From Sinomonas sp. P10A9 (GTDB lineage: Bacteria; Actinomycetota; Actinomycetes; Actinomycetales; Micrococcaceae), in NCBI RefSeq assembly GCF_041022165.1, contig NZ_CP163302.1, forward strand, positions 1,178,001-1,242,000: a stretch of 64,000 nucleotides of DNA, given 5' to 3'. The notes under the pieces were generated by a model that saw nothing but the letters and a program-made list of their open reading frames with translations, searched no databases and had not been told where the DNA came from. Positions 9,333 to 17,440 of this stretch are shown here, piece after piece. The translations under genes and the position numbers were made by a program. Each line of letters starts with the position of its first letter. Within the stretch, counting starts at the first letter, position 1.

Positions 9333-10143
9333 TCGGGGTGATGTCTACTCGGTGCTGAGCGCTCTGCACGGTACCGGAGGCGGGCTTCACGTCGCTCCAT
9401 CGGACGTCGCGACATATCTGGATGATGCTATGGTCGCCCGTCTCGCTCGCGAATACCTCGAGGTACAGAACGACGTATCGGCGGATGGCATGGCAGTCGT
9501 TGTAAGCGCCGGCCCTCCCGGTGCGGGCAAGTCAGCCGTCCTGGAATCCATGGACCTAGCGGGATACCGCCTCATTGACCCAGACGTCGCCAAGGACATG
9601 GTGATCGGGCATGCCCTCGATGCAGGGCTGCTCGAGTATCGTCGCAGGTTCATGCTCCCGGATGGCGACTCCGTACATCCGAGGGAGCTCGCCCCACACG
9701 TTCACCAGCAGTCGACGCGGCTCGCTGATCTTGTGCGCCAGCTGTCTCTCGCCTCCGGCGAGAACGTCATCATCGACGGGACGCTCGCATGGGAGCCTTT
9801 GGGTGACCAGTACATCAGCGAGCTCTACAAGGCGGGGTACGAACAGCTCGATGTCATTGCGATCGAGCTTCAGCCAGCGGTCGCGATTGAGCGGGCCACG
9901 CGACGGTGGTGGGTCGGGCGCGAGGAAGCCCGTGGATTCATCGCTGATTCCGCTGGGCCCCTGGGCGGCCGGTTCGTTCCAGAGGAGGCGGTCGCGCGCT
10001 GCTACTCAAATGGTGGTCGAGATTCCCTGTGCTCGATCAACGCGAGGAGGCTCGCCGAGAGAGCCGACGATGAATTGGGCCGAGGATCCTTTCAGCGGTA
10101 CGTCGTCAGTGGTCCCGACGCCACTCCACGTCCCGTCCAATGA
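9322..10143 (+). CDS. Zeta-toxin-like P-loop kinase
   Basis: P-loop GPPGAGKS at residues 64 to 71, preceded by a helical N-terminus. A zeta-toxin-like IDPDVAKDM segment follows the first helix, and VIIDGTLAW matches the fourth strand. ATRRWWVGREEARGF supplies the arginine-rich lid. Zeta toxins phosphorylate UDP-N-acetylglucosamine and halt cell wall synthesis; substrate here is inferred only from family. The TTG at 9322 is the longest start; a GTG at 9352 is possible. It lies directly behind the HTH gene with 11 bases of overlap, so the pair looks like a toxin-antitoxin unit. Confidence 0.75.
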   Translation: MVADRGDVYSVLSALHGTGGGLHVAPSDVATYLDDAMVARLAREYLEVQNDVSADGMAVVVSAGPPGAGKSAVLESMDLAGYRLIDPDVAKDMVIGHALDAGLLEYRRRFMLPDGDSVHPRELAPHVHQQSTRLADLVRQLSLASGENVIIDGTLAWEPLGDQYISELYKAGYEQLDVIAIELQPAVAIERATRRWWVGREEARGFIADSAGPLGGRFVPEEAVARCYSNGGRDSLCSINARRLAERADDELGRGSFQRYVVSGPDATPRPVQ

Positions 10144-10204
10144 CGACGAACACGTGAAACTGGGGACACGCGGACGCCCACACTTTCCAGCACGACGCCG
10201 TGAG

Positions 10205-10241
10205 AGCGGACGACGGTGGTGGGCCCCCCGCCGTCGTCCGC
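10205..10241. repeat. Dispersed palindrome, copy 4, followed by GGTTGAG-type repeat
   Basis: Arms GCGGACGACGG and CCGTCGTCCGC with a slightly degenerate centre. At 10252-10289 it is followed by a GGTTGAGCG...GAGCGAAGTCGAAAC element that also occurs at 27233, 30014 and inside the addA-like gene near 50108. The rest of the 265-base gap before bioY shows no gene. Confidence 0.65.
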
Positions 10242-10408
10242 CCACCGGCAGGTGGTTGAGCGTCACCGGTGGCTGAGCGAAGTCGAAACTTCTTGTTGCG
10301 ATCGGTCTATAGATCGTCGGCCGGCGTGGTGGGTTCGCTACAAAACGGCCGTGGGCGGGGCTGCATAGCCTTCTTTCAGAACGCCTACCCGGACCATCTG
10401 GAGGAACG

Positions 10409-11050
10409 ATGAGCAACCCGACGACGCCCACCCCGACGCCCCACCGCGAGGCCGAGACCAGCCCCCGCAGGCCGCGCCGAACGTGGGATTCCCACTCGCT
10501 GGCCCTCGTCTCCGTGTTCGCCGCCCTCATCGCGGCGTCGGCGATCGTCCCGGGCATCCCGGTGGGCAGCTTCGGTGTCCCCATCACGCTGCAGACGTTC
10601 GCCATCATGCTCACCGGCCTCGTCCTGGGCGGTTTCCGGGCCGCGGCCGCGGTGGGGCTCTACCTGGTCCTTGCATTCGCCGGCCTGCCCATCTTCTCCG
10701 GCGGCCGCGCAGGGCTGCAGGTCCTCGCCGGCGGATCCGCCGGGTACATCGTGGGGTTCGTCCTTGCGGCCCTGCTCGTCGGGATTGCCGCCGAGCAGAT
10801 CATCCGGCGCCTGCCGGCCAAGCGCCGGACGCTGTGGTTCTTCCTCGCCGCGGCCGTGGTCTCCGTGGTCGCCTCGCACGCGCCCGGCGTGCTCGGGATG
10901 ATGCTCAACCTCAAGCTCTCCTGGTCGGCCGCCTTCGCCGCCGACCTCGTCTTCTACCCGGGCGACCTGCTCAAGGACGCCGTGGCGGCCGTCGCCGCGG
11001 TGGCCGTGCACCGGGCCTTCCCGGACGTCCTCGTCCGCCGGGTCAAGTGA
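10409..11050 (+). CDS. bioY: BioY biotin transporter substrate-binding (S) component
   Basis: A 213-residue membrane protein with six hydrophobic segments and the BioY signatures PVGSFGVPITLQTFAIMLTG and GGRAGLQVLAGGSAGYIVGF. BioY is the ECF-transporter S subunit that binds biotin; it works with an energising A/A'/T module or, in some species, alone. No bioM/bioN genes are adjacent, so it either shares a module encoded elsewhere or functions alone. GGAGGAACG precedes the ATG. The N-terminus is a Pro/Thr-rich tail of about 30 residues. Confidence 0.92.
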   Translation: MSNPTTPTPTPHREAETSPRRPRRTWDSHSLALVSVFAALIAASAIVPGIPVGSFGVPITLQTFAIMLTGLVLGGFRAAAAVGLYLVLAFAGLPIFSGGRAGLQVLAGGSAGYIVGFVLAALLVGIAAEQIIRRLPAKRRTLWFFLAAAVVSVVASHAPGVLGMMLNLKLSWSAAFAADLVFYPGDLLKDAVAAVAAVAVHRAFPDVLVRRVK

Positions 11051-11066
11051 GCGGCGGAGCGTAGCG

Positions 11067-11375
11067 ATGAAGGTCTTCGGCAGCACCGTGGACGCCCAAA
11101 CCCGCTGCATCCACTACCGCACCGAAGTGGATGTGGTCGCCATGAAGTTCAAGTGCTGCCTCCGGTACTACCCCTGCCACCTCTGCCACGCCGAAGACGC
11201 TGACCACGAGCCCGAGACGTGGCCGAGGGACGAGTGGGGGCAGCCGGCGGTGCTCTGCGGCGTCTGTACGAGCGAGATGGCCATCTCTGCATACCTGGGC
11301 ACCACGTCGTGCCCGAGCTGCGGCGCCCGGTTCAACGAGCGGTGCGCGGCCCACGCCCACCTCTATTTCGGTTGA
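11067..11375 (+). CDS. CHY zinc-finger protein
   Basis: A 102-residue protein dense in Cys and His. It shows the zf-CHY pattern: C-x-HY near the start (TRCIHYRTEVD), KFKCCLRYYPCHLCH, then CGVC, and CPSCGARFN before HAHLYF at the end. These residues would bind several zinc ions. It begins 16 bases after bioY and probably shares its transcript. CHY-type proteins in bacteria have no defined reaction; a zinc-binding or redox-sensing role is inference only. Confidence 0.85.
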   Translation: MKVFGSTVDAQTRCIHYRTEVDVVAMKFKCCLRYYPCHLCHAEDADHEPETWPRDEWGQPAVLCGVCTSEMAISAYLGTTSCPSCGARFNERCAAHAHLYFG

Positions 11376-11385
11376 GGTGACAGGT

Positions 11386-11423
11386 GAGCGGACGACGGCG
11401 GGTGGGCACCCGCCGTCGTACGC
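11386..11423. repeat. Dispersed palindrome, copy 5
   Basis: GAGCGGACGACGGCGGGTG / CACCCGCCGTCGTACGCC about 10 bases after the CHY gene. It lies between the convergent CHY and AcoR-like genes, where a bidirectional terminator would be expected. Confidence 0.72.
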
Positions 11424-11554
11424 CGGGTGCTACTCGATGCTGGCGAGGTCCCTCGTGCGGCCTTCGCGGGAGAGGAGGATGCCCGCGCCGCACGCGACCA
11501 GCATGCCGACCCCGTCGCCCGCTCTGGGATGGGGGCAGTGGCCCTGTGGTGTGC

Positions 11555-13093
11555 TCAGGTGACTCCGCGTGTCCTGCCTGCGGTGTGCCCGGGCCTGGAC
11601 CCTGAGCCGGTCGGGATGCTGATGTCCAGGCGTGCCATCCGGCGGTAGATGGTCGCCCGGCTGATTCCGATCTCCGCGGCGGCCCCGGCCACGGTGACGC
11701 CCGGGCGGGAGAGGCTGCGGATGATCTCGTCCCGTTCGAGGGACTCTAGGCGCGTGAGGCGCGTCGGCGGGCGGCTGAGGACCCCGGGGGGAAGGTGCTG
11801 CAGGTCGATCGTCGCGGTGCGGGATGCCGCCGCGCGGACGGCCCGGACGAGCTCGTCCGCGTTCCCCGGCCACTCGTATGCGGCCAGTGCGTGCTCGGCC
11901 GCGGGCGTGAATCCGACGTCGCGCATTCTCGCCTCGCGCGCGGCGTGGCGGGCGATCGGCATAATGTCTGCCGCTCGCTCGCGCAGCGGCGGGAGCTCGA
12001 CGACGGACTGGACAAGCGCAGCGATCGGCGCGGGGATGTCGGGGACCTGCGCGGCGGTGACCGCCCAGATCAGCGACGGGGCGGCGACGGGAAGGGCGTC
12101 CATGGCCGCAGTGATCCGCGCGTGGACCTCGTGCGCCACCCACGCGGGAAGCGCATCGACGTTCTCGATGATGATCGTGGTACGGGGTTTTGTCAGCTCG
12201 GGCACCCAGAGCGAGAGCCAGGCCTCGACCTCCGGTGGTGCCGGGGCGGCGGCGCTCAGGACGCGGATGCCCGGGTGGGCCAGACGGAGTGCCTGCCCCA
12301 GGAGCGTGGCGCGTCCTGAGCCGGCTTCGCCGAGGACCGCCACGGGGTTCCTGGCAGCGAGGGCCCGCGCGGCCGTGTCCGCCGCGGCGGTCCACGCGGA
12401 GGACATCTCCTGCAGAGTACTTGCCTCGGGTTCGAGCCGGGTTCCCTGGACCCTGAACACCCCGCCCTTGGGCGCGGCCTTCGCGGTCTGCCCCTGGGAT
12501 CGGGCGAGCATGAGGGCCGCGGTGTTGCTCGCCGCCGACTGGGCCAGGGCGAGGAGGAGGCCGCGGGACGACGTGGCCCACGTGGTGATGTTGACGCTGC
12601 CCTCGAGCCGGTCGGTGAACGGGTCCAGCACCGGGACGGCGGCACACGTGTACGTGCACAGGCTCGCGTTGTAGTGCTCCTTCGCGCTCACGAGGCTGGG
12701 CGTCCGGTCTGCGAGGGCCAGACCGAGGCCAGTGGTGCCGGCCTCGCGCTCGGAGAAGGCGAAGCCCGGAGCCAGATGCACCCCGTCGAGGGCCCGCAGG
12801 AGAGAGGTGTCCCCGCTGAAGCGGTTCAAGACCAGCCCGTCGGAATCCGTGAGCATGAGGCTGATCGGCTCGTTCGCGAGGGCTCCGTGCAGGCGGTTCA
12901 GGACCTCCTGCCCGCATTTGAAGAACAGCGAGTCGGTGACGACGTTGCCGGACCACACCGGCTCCACCGACTCGTGGGGGACGCCGTACTCCTCGCTGCG
13001 CCGCCACGAGGCGACGAGCCGCCGGGAGTCCAGCGTGACCGTGCCGTCTGCGGCTTCAATCACGTTTGGGGGCTCTCGGTTGCGGTCCGGCAT
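11555..13093 (-). CDS. AcoR/MimR-like GAF-AAA-Fis transcriptional activator
   Basis: A 512-residue activator. The N-terminal half (to about residue 190) is a GAF-type sensor with the AcoR-family landmarks ASWRRSEEYGV and GTTGLGLALADRTPSLVSAKEHYN. An AAA-like central region follows with a degenerate P-loop (GEAGSGRATLL) and no GAFTGA loop, fitting actinobacteria, which generally lack sigma-54. The C-terminus is a Fis-type HTH (TVAGAAAEIGISRATIYRRM). MimR, the acetone-responsive activator of mycobacterial propane monooxygenase clusters, is of this class. The gene is divergent from amidohydrolase/DUF59/ADH genes like those of such clusters, so it probably controls them. Confidence 0.83.
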   Translation of the reverse strand: MPDRNREPPNVIEAADGTVTLDSRRLVASWRRSEEYGVPHESVEPVWSGNVVTDSLFFKCGQEVLNRLHGALANEPISLMLTDSDGLVLNRFSGDTSLLRALDGVHLAPGFAFSEREAGTTGLGLALADRTPSLVSAKEHYNASLCTYTCAAVPVLDPFTDRLEGSVNITTWATSSRGLLLALAQSAASNTAALMLARSQGQTAKAAPKGGVFRVQGTRLEPEASTLQEMSSAWTAAADTAARALAARNPVAVLGEAGSGRATLLGQALRLAHPGIRVLSAAAPAPPEVEAWLSLWVPELTKPRTTIIIENVDALPAWVAHEVHARITAAMDALPVAAPSLIWAVTAAQVPDIPAPIAALVQSVVELPPLRERAADIMPIARHAAREARMRDVGFTPAAEHALAAYEWPGNADELVRAVRAAASRTATIDLQHLPPGVLSRPPTRLTRLESLERDEIIRSLSRPGVTVAGAAAEIGISRATIYRRMARLDISIPTGSGSRPGHTAGRTRGVT

Positions 13094-13174
13094 CCTTGCC
13101 GTCCTCCTCGTCCAGGTCGACCAGAGTCTGACACTCCTTCGAGGATAGCGCGGCCGCGGCGGGGTGTGATGTTC

Positions 13175-13189
13175 GTCTCAAAGTGAGAC
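13175..13189. promoter_or_regulatory. Inverted-repeat operator candidate between activator and target operon
   Basis: GTCTCA-AAG-TGAGAC is a perfect 6-base inverted repeat with a 3-base spacer, 81 bases upstream of the amidohydrolase start and 82 from the activator start. The position and symmetry suit the binding site of the Fis-type HTH activator encoded divergently. Confidence 0.55.
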
Positions 13190-13270
13190 ACCCTTAGCCC
13201 CCACGCCTATCGCGCACCTCCCTACCGTGGTTCCACGGCGACTACGGCAGTCGCGAGAAGGAGACCAGAC

Positions 13271-14332
13271 ATGTACACCAAGAATGGCGAGGACTACTTC
13301 ATCGTCGACGCGCACATCGCGCTGTGGGATGCGCGGCCCGAGAACCAGCGCAACATCCACGGCAAGCAGTTCATCGACTGCTTCTACGACTACCACCGCA
13401 ACCTCTCCCCGGAGGAGGAGCTCTGGAGCTACGAGGACTACCTCTACCAGGGCGGGGAGCGGCTCATGAAGGACGTCTTCGAGGACGGCTACGTTGACCA
13501 CGCGATCTTCCAGCCGGCCTACCTGGGCGAGTTCTACAAGAAGGGCTTCGGCCAGACCGAGGAGGCGTTCGGCCTCGCTTCGGCGCACCCGGACAAGCTC
13601 ACCTACAACCACTGCTTCGACCCGCGCAACGGCGAGAACGGCCTCGCCCAGCTGCGCGCGGACCATGAGCGGATGGGCTTCACGGGCGTGAAGCTCTACA
13701 CCGCCGAGTGGCACGGAGACTCGCGCGGCTACAAGCTCTCCGACCCGGAGACGTACCGGTATTTTGAGGAGTGCCAGAGGCTCGGCATCACCAACATCCA
13801 CGTCCACAAGGGCCCCACGATTCGCCCGCTGGACAGGGACGCGTTCGATGTCGCCGACGTCGACCACGCAGCCTCGGACTTCACGGGCCTGAACTTCATC
13901 GTCGAGCACGTGGGCCTGCCCCGCCTCGAGGACTTCTGCTGGATCGGCACCCAGGAGCCCAACGTCTACGGCGGGCTAGCCGTCGCGATGCCCTTCATCC
14001 ACACGCGCCCCCGGTACTTCGCGCAGATTATCGGCGAGCTCATCTACTGGCTGGGCGAGGACCGGATCTTCTTCTCGAGCGACTACGCCCTGTGGACGCC
14101 GCGTTGGCTCGTCGAGCGTTTCGTGGACTTCCAGATCCCCGAGGACATGACCGAGTATGCGCCGCTGACGGTGGCCCAGAAGAAGAAGGTCCTCGGCCTC
14201 AACGCCGCGCGGATGTACGGCCTTCCGGTGCCGGAGGAGCTCCGGCTGCCCGAGGCGGACGAGACGGAGACCGGGCCGCGGCAGCCCGAGATGGCGGACC
14301 TTGGCGCGGCGCACTCGGGGGCGGCGCAGTGA
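13271..14332 (+). CDS. Amidohydrolase-family protein (propane-monooxygenase-cluster type)
   Basis: A 353-residue TIM-barrel amidohydrolase_2 protein. Candidate metal ligands are the DAH motif near residue 15 (IVDAHIALWD), HVHKG, the IVEHVG His, and SSDYALW near the end. Close relatives sit beside alkane/propane binuclear-iron monooxygenase genes in Rhodococcus and Mycobacterium. There they are followed by a DUF59 protein and an alcohol dehydrogenase, exactly the order here. Their reaction is unproven. GAGAAGGAGA precedes the ATG. The stop overlaps the next gene's GTG. Confidence 0.82.
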   Translation: MYTKNGEDYFIVDAHIALWDARPENQRNIHGKQFIDCFYDYHRNLSPEEELWSYEDYLYQGGERLMKDVFEDGYVDHAIFQPAYLGEFYKKGFGQTEEAFGLASAHPDKLTYNHCFDPRNGENGLAQLRADHERMGFTGVKLYTAEWHGDSRGYKLSDPETYRYFEECQRLGITNIHVHKGPTIRPLDRDAFDVADVDHAASDFTGLNFIVEHVGLPRLEDFCWIGTQEPNVYGGLAVAMPFIHTRPRYFAQIIGELIYWLGEDRIFFSSDYALWTPRWLVERFVDFQIPEDMTEYAPLTVAQKKKVLGLNAARMYGLPVPEELRLPEADETETGPRQPEMADLGAAHSGAAQ

Positions 14333-15162
14333 CGGCGGTCGAGACCGAGGCGCCCGGGCAGGCCGAGGCACCCCAGCAAGGCGCCCAGGCCCAGCAGGCA
14401 ACGCAGGCGATTCTGAACGCCCTGGCCACCGTCGTCGATCCCGAGCTCGACGAGCCGATCACCGATCTCGGCTTCGTCCGCTCCGTCTCTGCGAGTGAGA
14501 CCCCGTGGGGCATGGAGGCGGTGGTCCACCTGCGCCTCCCCACCTCGTTCTGCTCGCCGAACTTCGCCTACCTCATGGCCTCGGATGCCAAGGACGCCAT
14601 CTCGGCGCTGGCGGGGATGGGCACCGTGGTGGTCGAGCTCGACGACCACCACGATTCCGGGCTCATCAACGCCGGCCTCGCGGCCGACGCCGGCTACCGG
14701 GGCACCTTCAGGCACGAGGCCGAGCAGGACCTCGAGGACCTGCGCCGCACCTTCCAGCGCAAGGCCCACACTGCCGCGATGGAGCGCTGCCTCACAGGAC
14801 TCCTGCGCGCCGACCCGTCCCTGCCGGAATCGGCCGCGGGCACCGTGACCCTCGCGGACCTTCCCGAGGGAGGTCACAAGGAGGCTCTGCTGCGCCGGCG
14901 GAAGGTGCTGGGCCTGCCCGAGCGGCCGAACGCCGTCGTGCTCGTGGACCACGAGGGGCGCGGGTACGCGCACGACGACGTTCCGCTCGCCTTGCGCCGC
15001 GCCCGCTCGACGAGGATATCGATCGACGGCAACGCCCACTTCTGCCGCGGCCTGCTCCGTACCCGCTATGAGGGCTCAGGCCGCGACCAGGCCGAGCGGC
15101 ACGACGGCGCGGAGCCCGCCGACTACCACCGCCTTCTTCCCTTCCACGTCAAGGAGAACTGA
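14329..15162 (+). CDS. DUF59/MIP18-family iron-sulfur assembly-type protein
   Basis: The GTG at 14329 overlaps the amidohydrolase stop (GTGA). After a Gln/Ala-rich tail, the DUF59 domain runs from about residue 22 (ILNALATVVDPELDEPITDLGFV), with the conserved Cys in LPTSFCSPNF. A C-terminal half of about 150 residues is specific to the monooxygenase-associated subfamily. DUF59 proteins help assemble metal or Fe-S sites. In propane monooxygenase clusters this protein is thought to help maturation of the oxygenase, which is not encoded here. Confidence 0.8.
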   Translation: MTAVETEAPGQAEAPQQGAQAQQATQAILNALATVVDPELDEPITDLGFVRSVSASETPWGMEAVVHLRLPTSFCSPNFAYLMASDAKDAISALAGMGTVVVELDDHHDSGLINAGLAADAGYRGTFRHEAEQDLEDLRRTFQRKAHTAAMERCLTGLLRADPSLPESAAGTVTLADLPEGGHKEALLRRRKVLGLPERPNAVVLVDHEGRGYAHDDVPLALRRARSTRISIDGNAHFCRGLLRTRYEGSGRDQAERHDGAEPADYHRLLPFHVKEN

Positions 15163-15165
15163 ACC

Positions 15166-16200
15166 ATGAGCACCATGAGAGCCGTCCAGGTTGTCCGCTA
15201 CCATCAGGACCTCAAGATGGCCGAGGTCCCCATGCCCGAGGCGAAGGGGCCGTTGGACGTCGTCGTACGGATCGGGGGAGCGGGGGTGTGCCGTACAGAC
15301 CTGCATATCCTCGAGGGACAGTGGGCCGAGAAGTCCCAGGTCGAGCTGCCCTACACGATCGGGCACGAGAACGCGGGGTGGGTGCACGCCGTCGGCAGCG
15401 CGGTGACGAACGTCAAGGTGGGCGACAAGGTGATTCTGCACCCGCTCATCACGTGCGGCCTGTGTCGGGCCTGCCGCTCGGGCGACGACGTGCACTGCGA
15501 GAACAACCAGTTCCCGGGCATCGACACGAATGGCGGCTACGCGGAGTACCTGCTCACGTCCGCGCGCTCCACCGTGAAGATCGACGACGCGCTCGAGCCC
15601 GCCGACGTCGCCGCGCTCGCCGACGCCGGCCTGACCGCCTACCACGCGGCCGCGAAGGCGGCGAAGCGGCTCACCCCGCGGGACACGTGCGTGGTCATCG
15701 GCGCCGGTGGTCTAGGGCACATCGGCATCCAGGTCCTCAAGTCGCTCACGCCCGCCGGGATCGTGGTGGTGGACCGCAACCCGGCTGCGCTCGAGCTGGC
15801 GAAGTCGGTCGGGGCCGACGCGGGCGTGCTCGCCGACGGCACCCAGGTCGAGAGGGTGCTCGAGCTCACCGGAGGCCACGGCGCCGAGGCGCTCATCGAC
15901 TTTGTCGGCGAGGGCGGGGCGACCGCCGAGGGTGTGCGCATGCTCCGCCGTGCCGGTGACTACTACGTGGTGGGCTACGGGGAGAACATCGACATCCCGA
16001 CGATCGACATCATCTCCACCGAGATCAACATCATCGGCAACCTTGTGGGCTCGTACAACGACCTGCAGGACCTCATGGCGCTTGCGGCCCGCGGCGCCGT
16101 CACCCTGCACACCCAGAAGTACAAGCTCGATGACTTCCAGCAAGCCATCTCCGACCTCGACGCCGGGAAGGTCCGCGGCCGGGCCATCCTCGTCCCGTGA
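15166..16200 (+). CDS. Zinc-dependent NAD(P) alcohol dehydrogenase
   Basis: A 344-residue medium-chain dehydrogenase. The catalytic zinc ligands are Cys in GVCRTDLH and His in GHENAGWV. The structural zinc comes from the four Cys in CGLCRACRSGDDVHC. A Rossmann GAGGLGHIGIQ follows, with VVDRN as the probable NAD-selecting acid. The start lies 3 bases after the DUF59 stop, with AAGGAG ahead. In related clusters this enzyme oxidises 2-propanol or other short alcohols; the exact substrate is inferred. Confidence 0.88.
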   Translation: MSTMRAVQVVRYHQDLKMAEVPMPEAKGPLDVVVRIGGAGVCRTDLHILEGQWAEKSQVELPYTIGHENAGWVHAVGSAVTNVKVGDKVILHPLITCGLCRACRSGDDVHCENNQFPGIDTNGGYAEYLLTSARSTVKIDDALEPADVAALADAGLTAYHAAAKAAKRLTPRDTCVVIGAGGLGHIGIQVLKSLTPAGIVVVDRNPAALELAKSVGADAGVLADGTQVERVLELTGGHGAEALIDFVGEGGATAEGVRMLRRAGDYYVVGYGENIDIPTIDIISTEINIIGNLVGSYNDLQDLMALAARGAVTLHTQKYKLDDFQQAISDLDAGKVRGRAILVP

Positions 16201-16252
16201 CCGCGCGCGTCGCGCGCAGGGACCTGTTCTCACAGACTGAAAGGAGCCTCGC

Positions 16253-16753
16253 ATGAGGCCATTCATCGGCGTCGGCATCTCCATCGGGGTGCTCGCCGCG
16301 ATCTGGACCGAGCTCAGCGTCCAGCTGGGCTTCGTCACCTGGGTCGGGTTCGTTGCCTGGGCTTGCTTCTACGCTGCCGGGGCCGGATTCGGGGGCTTCC
16401 GGAAGGGGCTTGCGGCCAACATCTCGGGGGCTGTGTACGGGTGGCTCGTCGGGCTTTTCGTGGGCGTGGCCGCCTTCCCCGGCGCGCTCGCGATCGCCGT
16501 CGGAGTGATCGCCCTCGCCATGTGCCTGCAGGCAGGCTGGCGGCCGCTGTCCTTCATCCCTGGCGCCTTCGCCGGGACCGCTGCCTTCTTCGGCACCGGC
16601 TTGGCCTTCTGGCCCACGGTGTTGGCTCTGGCCCTCGGCGCTGCGCTCGGATGGGCGTCCGCGGTCCTCGGCGAGCGAATCCAGCGGCTCGTGGACCGTT
16701 CTGCTCTCGCCTCCGCTGGTGATGAGCAAGCCACCTCCGCGCCCGCTGGCTGA
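16253..16753 (+). CDS. DUF1097 membrane protein
   Basis: A 166-residue integral membrane protein with about five hydrophobic segments covering residues 5 to 145, rich in Gly and Ala, as in DUF1097 (YcdZ-like) proteins. The family has no proven function. It lies 52 bases after the dehydrogenase gene with GAAAGGAG ahead of its ATG, so it is probably the fourth gene of the same operon. Confidence 0.75.
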   Translation: MRPFIGVGISIGVLAAIWTELSVQLGFVTWVGFVAWACFYAAGAGFGGFRKGLAANISGAVYGWLVGLFVGVAAFPGALAIAVGVIALAMCLQAGWRPLSFIPGAFAGTAAFFGTGLAFWPTVLALALGAALGWASAVLGERIQRLVDRSALASAGDEQATSAPAG

Positions 16754-16807
16754 CCAAAGCCTTTGCCCAATCAATCCGTTCAGGATCCACTCCCTCAGGA
16801 GGAGAGC

Positions 16808-17125
16808 ATGATATACATCAGCGCGAAATTCCCCGTCAAGCCCGAGCACGCTGACGCGTGGCCTGAAATCGCCAAGGATTTCACGGAGGCTACCAACGCC
16901 GAGGACGGCTGCCTGTTCTTCGAATGGTCGCGCTCCCTCGCGGACCCGAGCACGTACGTGCTGCTCGAGGCCTTCCGCGATGACGAGGCCGGCGGCGAGC
17001 ACGTGAAGTCCGAGCACTTCAAGAAGGCCACCGAGGAATTGCCCGCTTACCTTTCCCGGACGCCGGACATCATCAATGTCAAGGTTGACGGCTGGTCCGA
17101 ATTGGGGGAGCTCGCCGTGAGGTGA
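16808..17125 (+). CDS. ABM-family putative quinol monooxygenase
   Basis: A 105-residue dimeric alpha-beta barrel protein (antibiotic biosynthesis monooxygenase family, YgiN-like). It has the pattern IYISAKFPVKPEHADAW, EDGCLFFEWSRS, and SEHFKKATEELPAYL. The start at 16808 follows CAGGAGGAGA closely. Members act as cofactor-free quinol or hydroxyquinone oxygenases, or detoxify aldehydes. The neighbourhood suggests a role in the same alcohol/ketone catabolic operon. A palindrome 15 bases downstream probably marks the operon end. Confidence 0.82.
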   Translation: MIYISAKFPVKPEHADAWPEIAKDFTEATNAEDGCLFFEWSRSLADPSTYVLLEAFRDDEAGGEHVKSEHFKKATEELPAYLSRTPDIINVKVDGWSELGELAVR

Positions 17126-17140
17126 GCGTCAACTGCGGGG

Positions 17141-17178
17141 AGCGGACGACGGCGGGTGCGAGCCCGCCGTCGTCCGCT
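17141..17178. repeat. Dispersed palindrome, copy 6
   Basis: AGCGGACGACGGCGGGTG / AGCCCGCCGTCGTCCGCT hairpin just after the ABM gene; likely the operon terminator or a REP-like insertion. Confidence 0.75.
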
Positions 17179-17314
17179 CGCCGTTCGGTGTGGCTCGCCT
17201 GCCCGCGTCGCGTGGGCTAACTCAGTGTGCCCAGGATGGCCTCTTCCGCCCGTGCTCCCTAGTCCGGGCACCCATCAGGTGACGGTAAGGGGTTGCGATG
17301 ATCGCCCGTCGTGG

Positions 17315-17369
17315 CCCATGATATTTCTCGACAGCCGAGATACTCGAAAAGCGAGACTTCTATCATGGG
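17315..17369. other. Long inverted repeat upstream of secreted protein gene
   Basis: CCCATGATA (17315-17323) is matched perfectly by TATCATGGG (17361-17369), with inner TCTCG / CGAGA arms. A stem-loop of about 55 bases could form, 70 bases ahead of the secreted protein start. It could be a leader RNA structure or an operator pair. Confidence 0.4.
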
Positions 17370-17440
17370 TTTCGTCAATGGGCTGCCTGACCGATCAAAG
17401 CCGAGGCCACCCGAGGCCCCTAGCCACTTGGAGTAGATCA

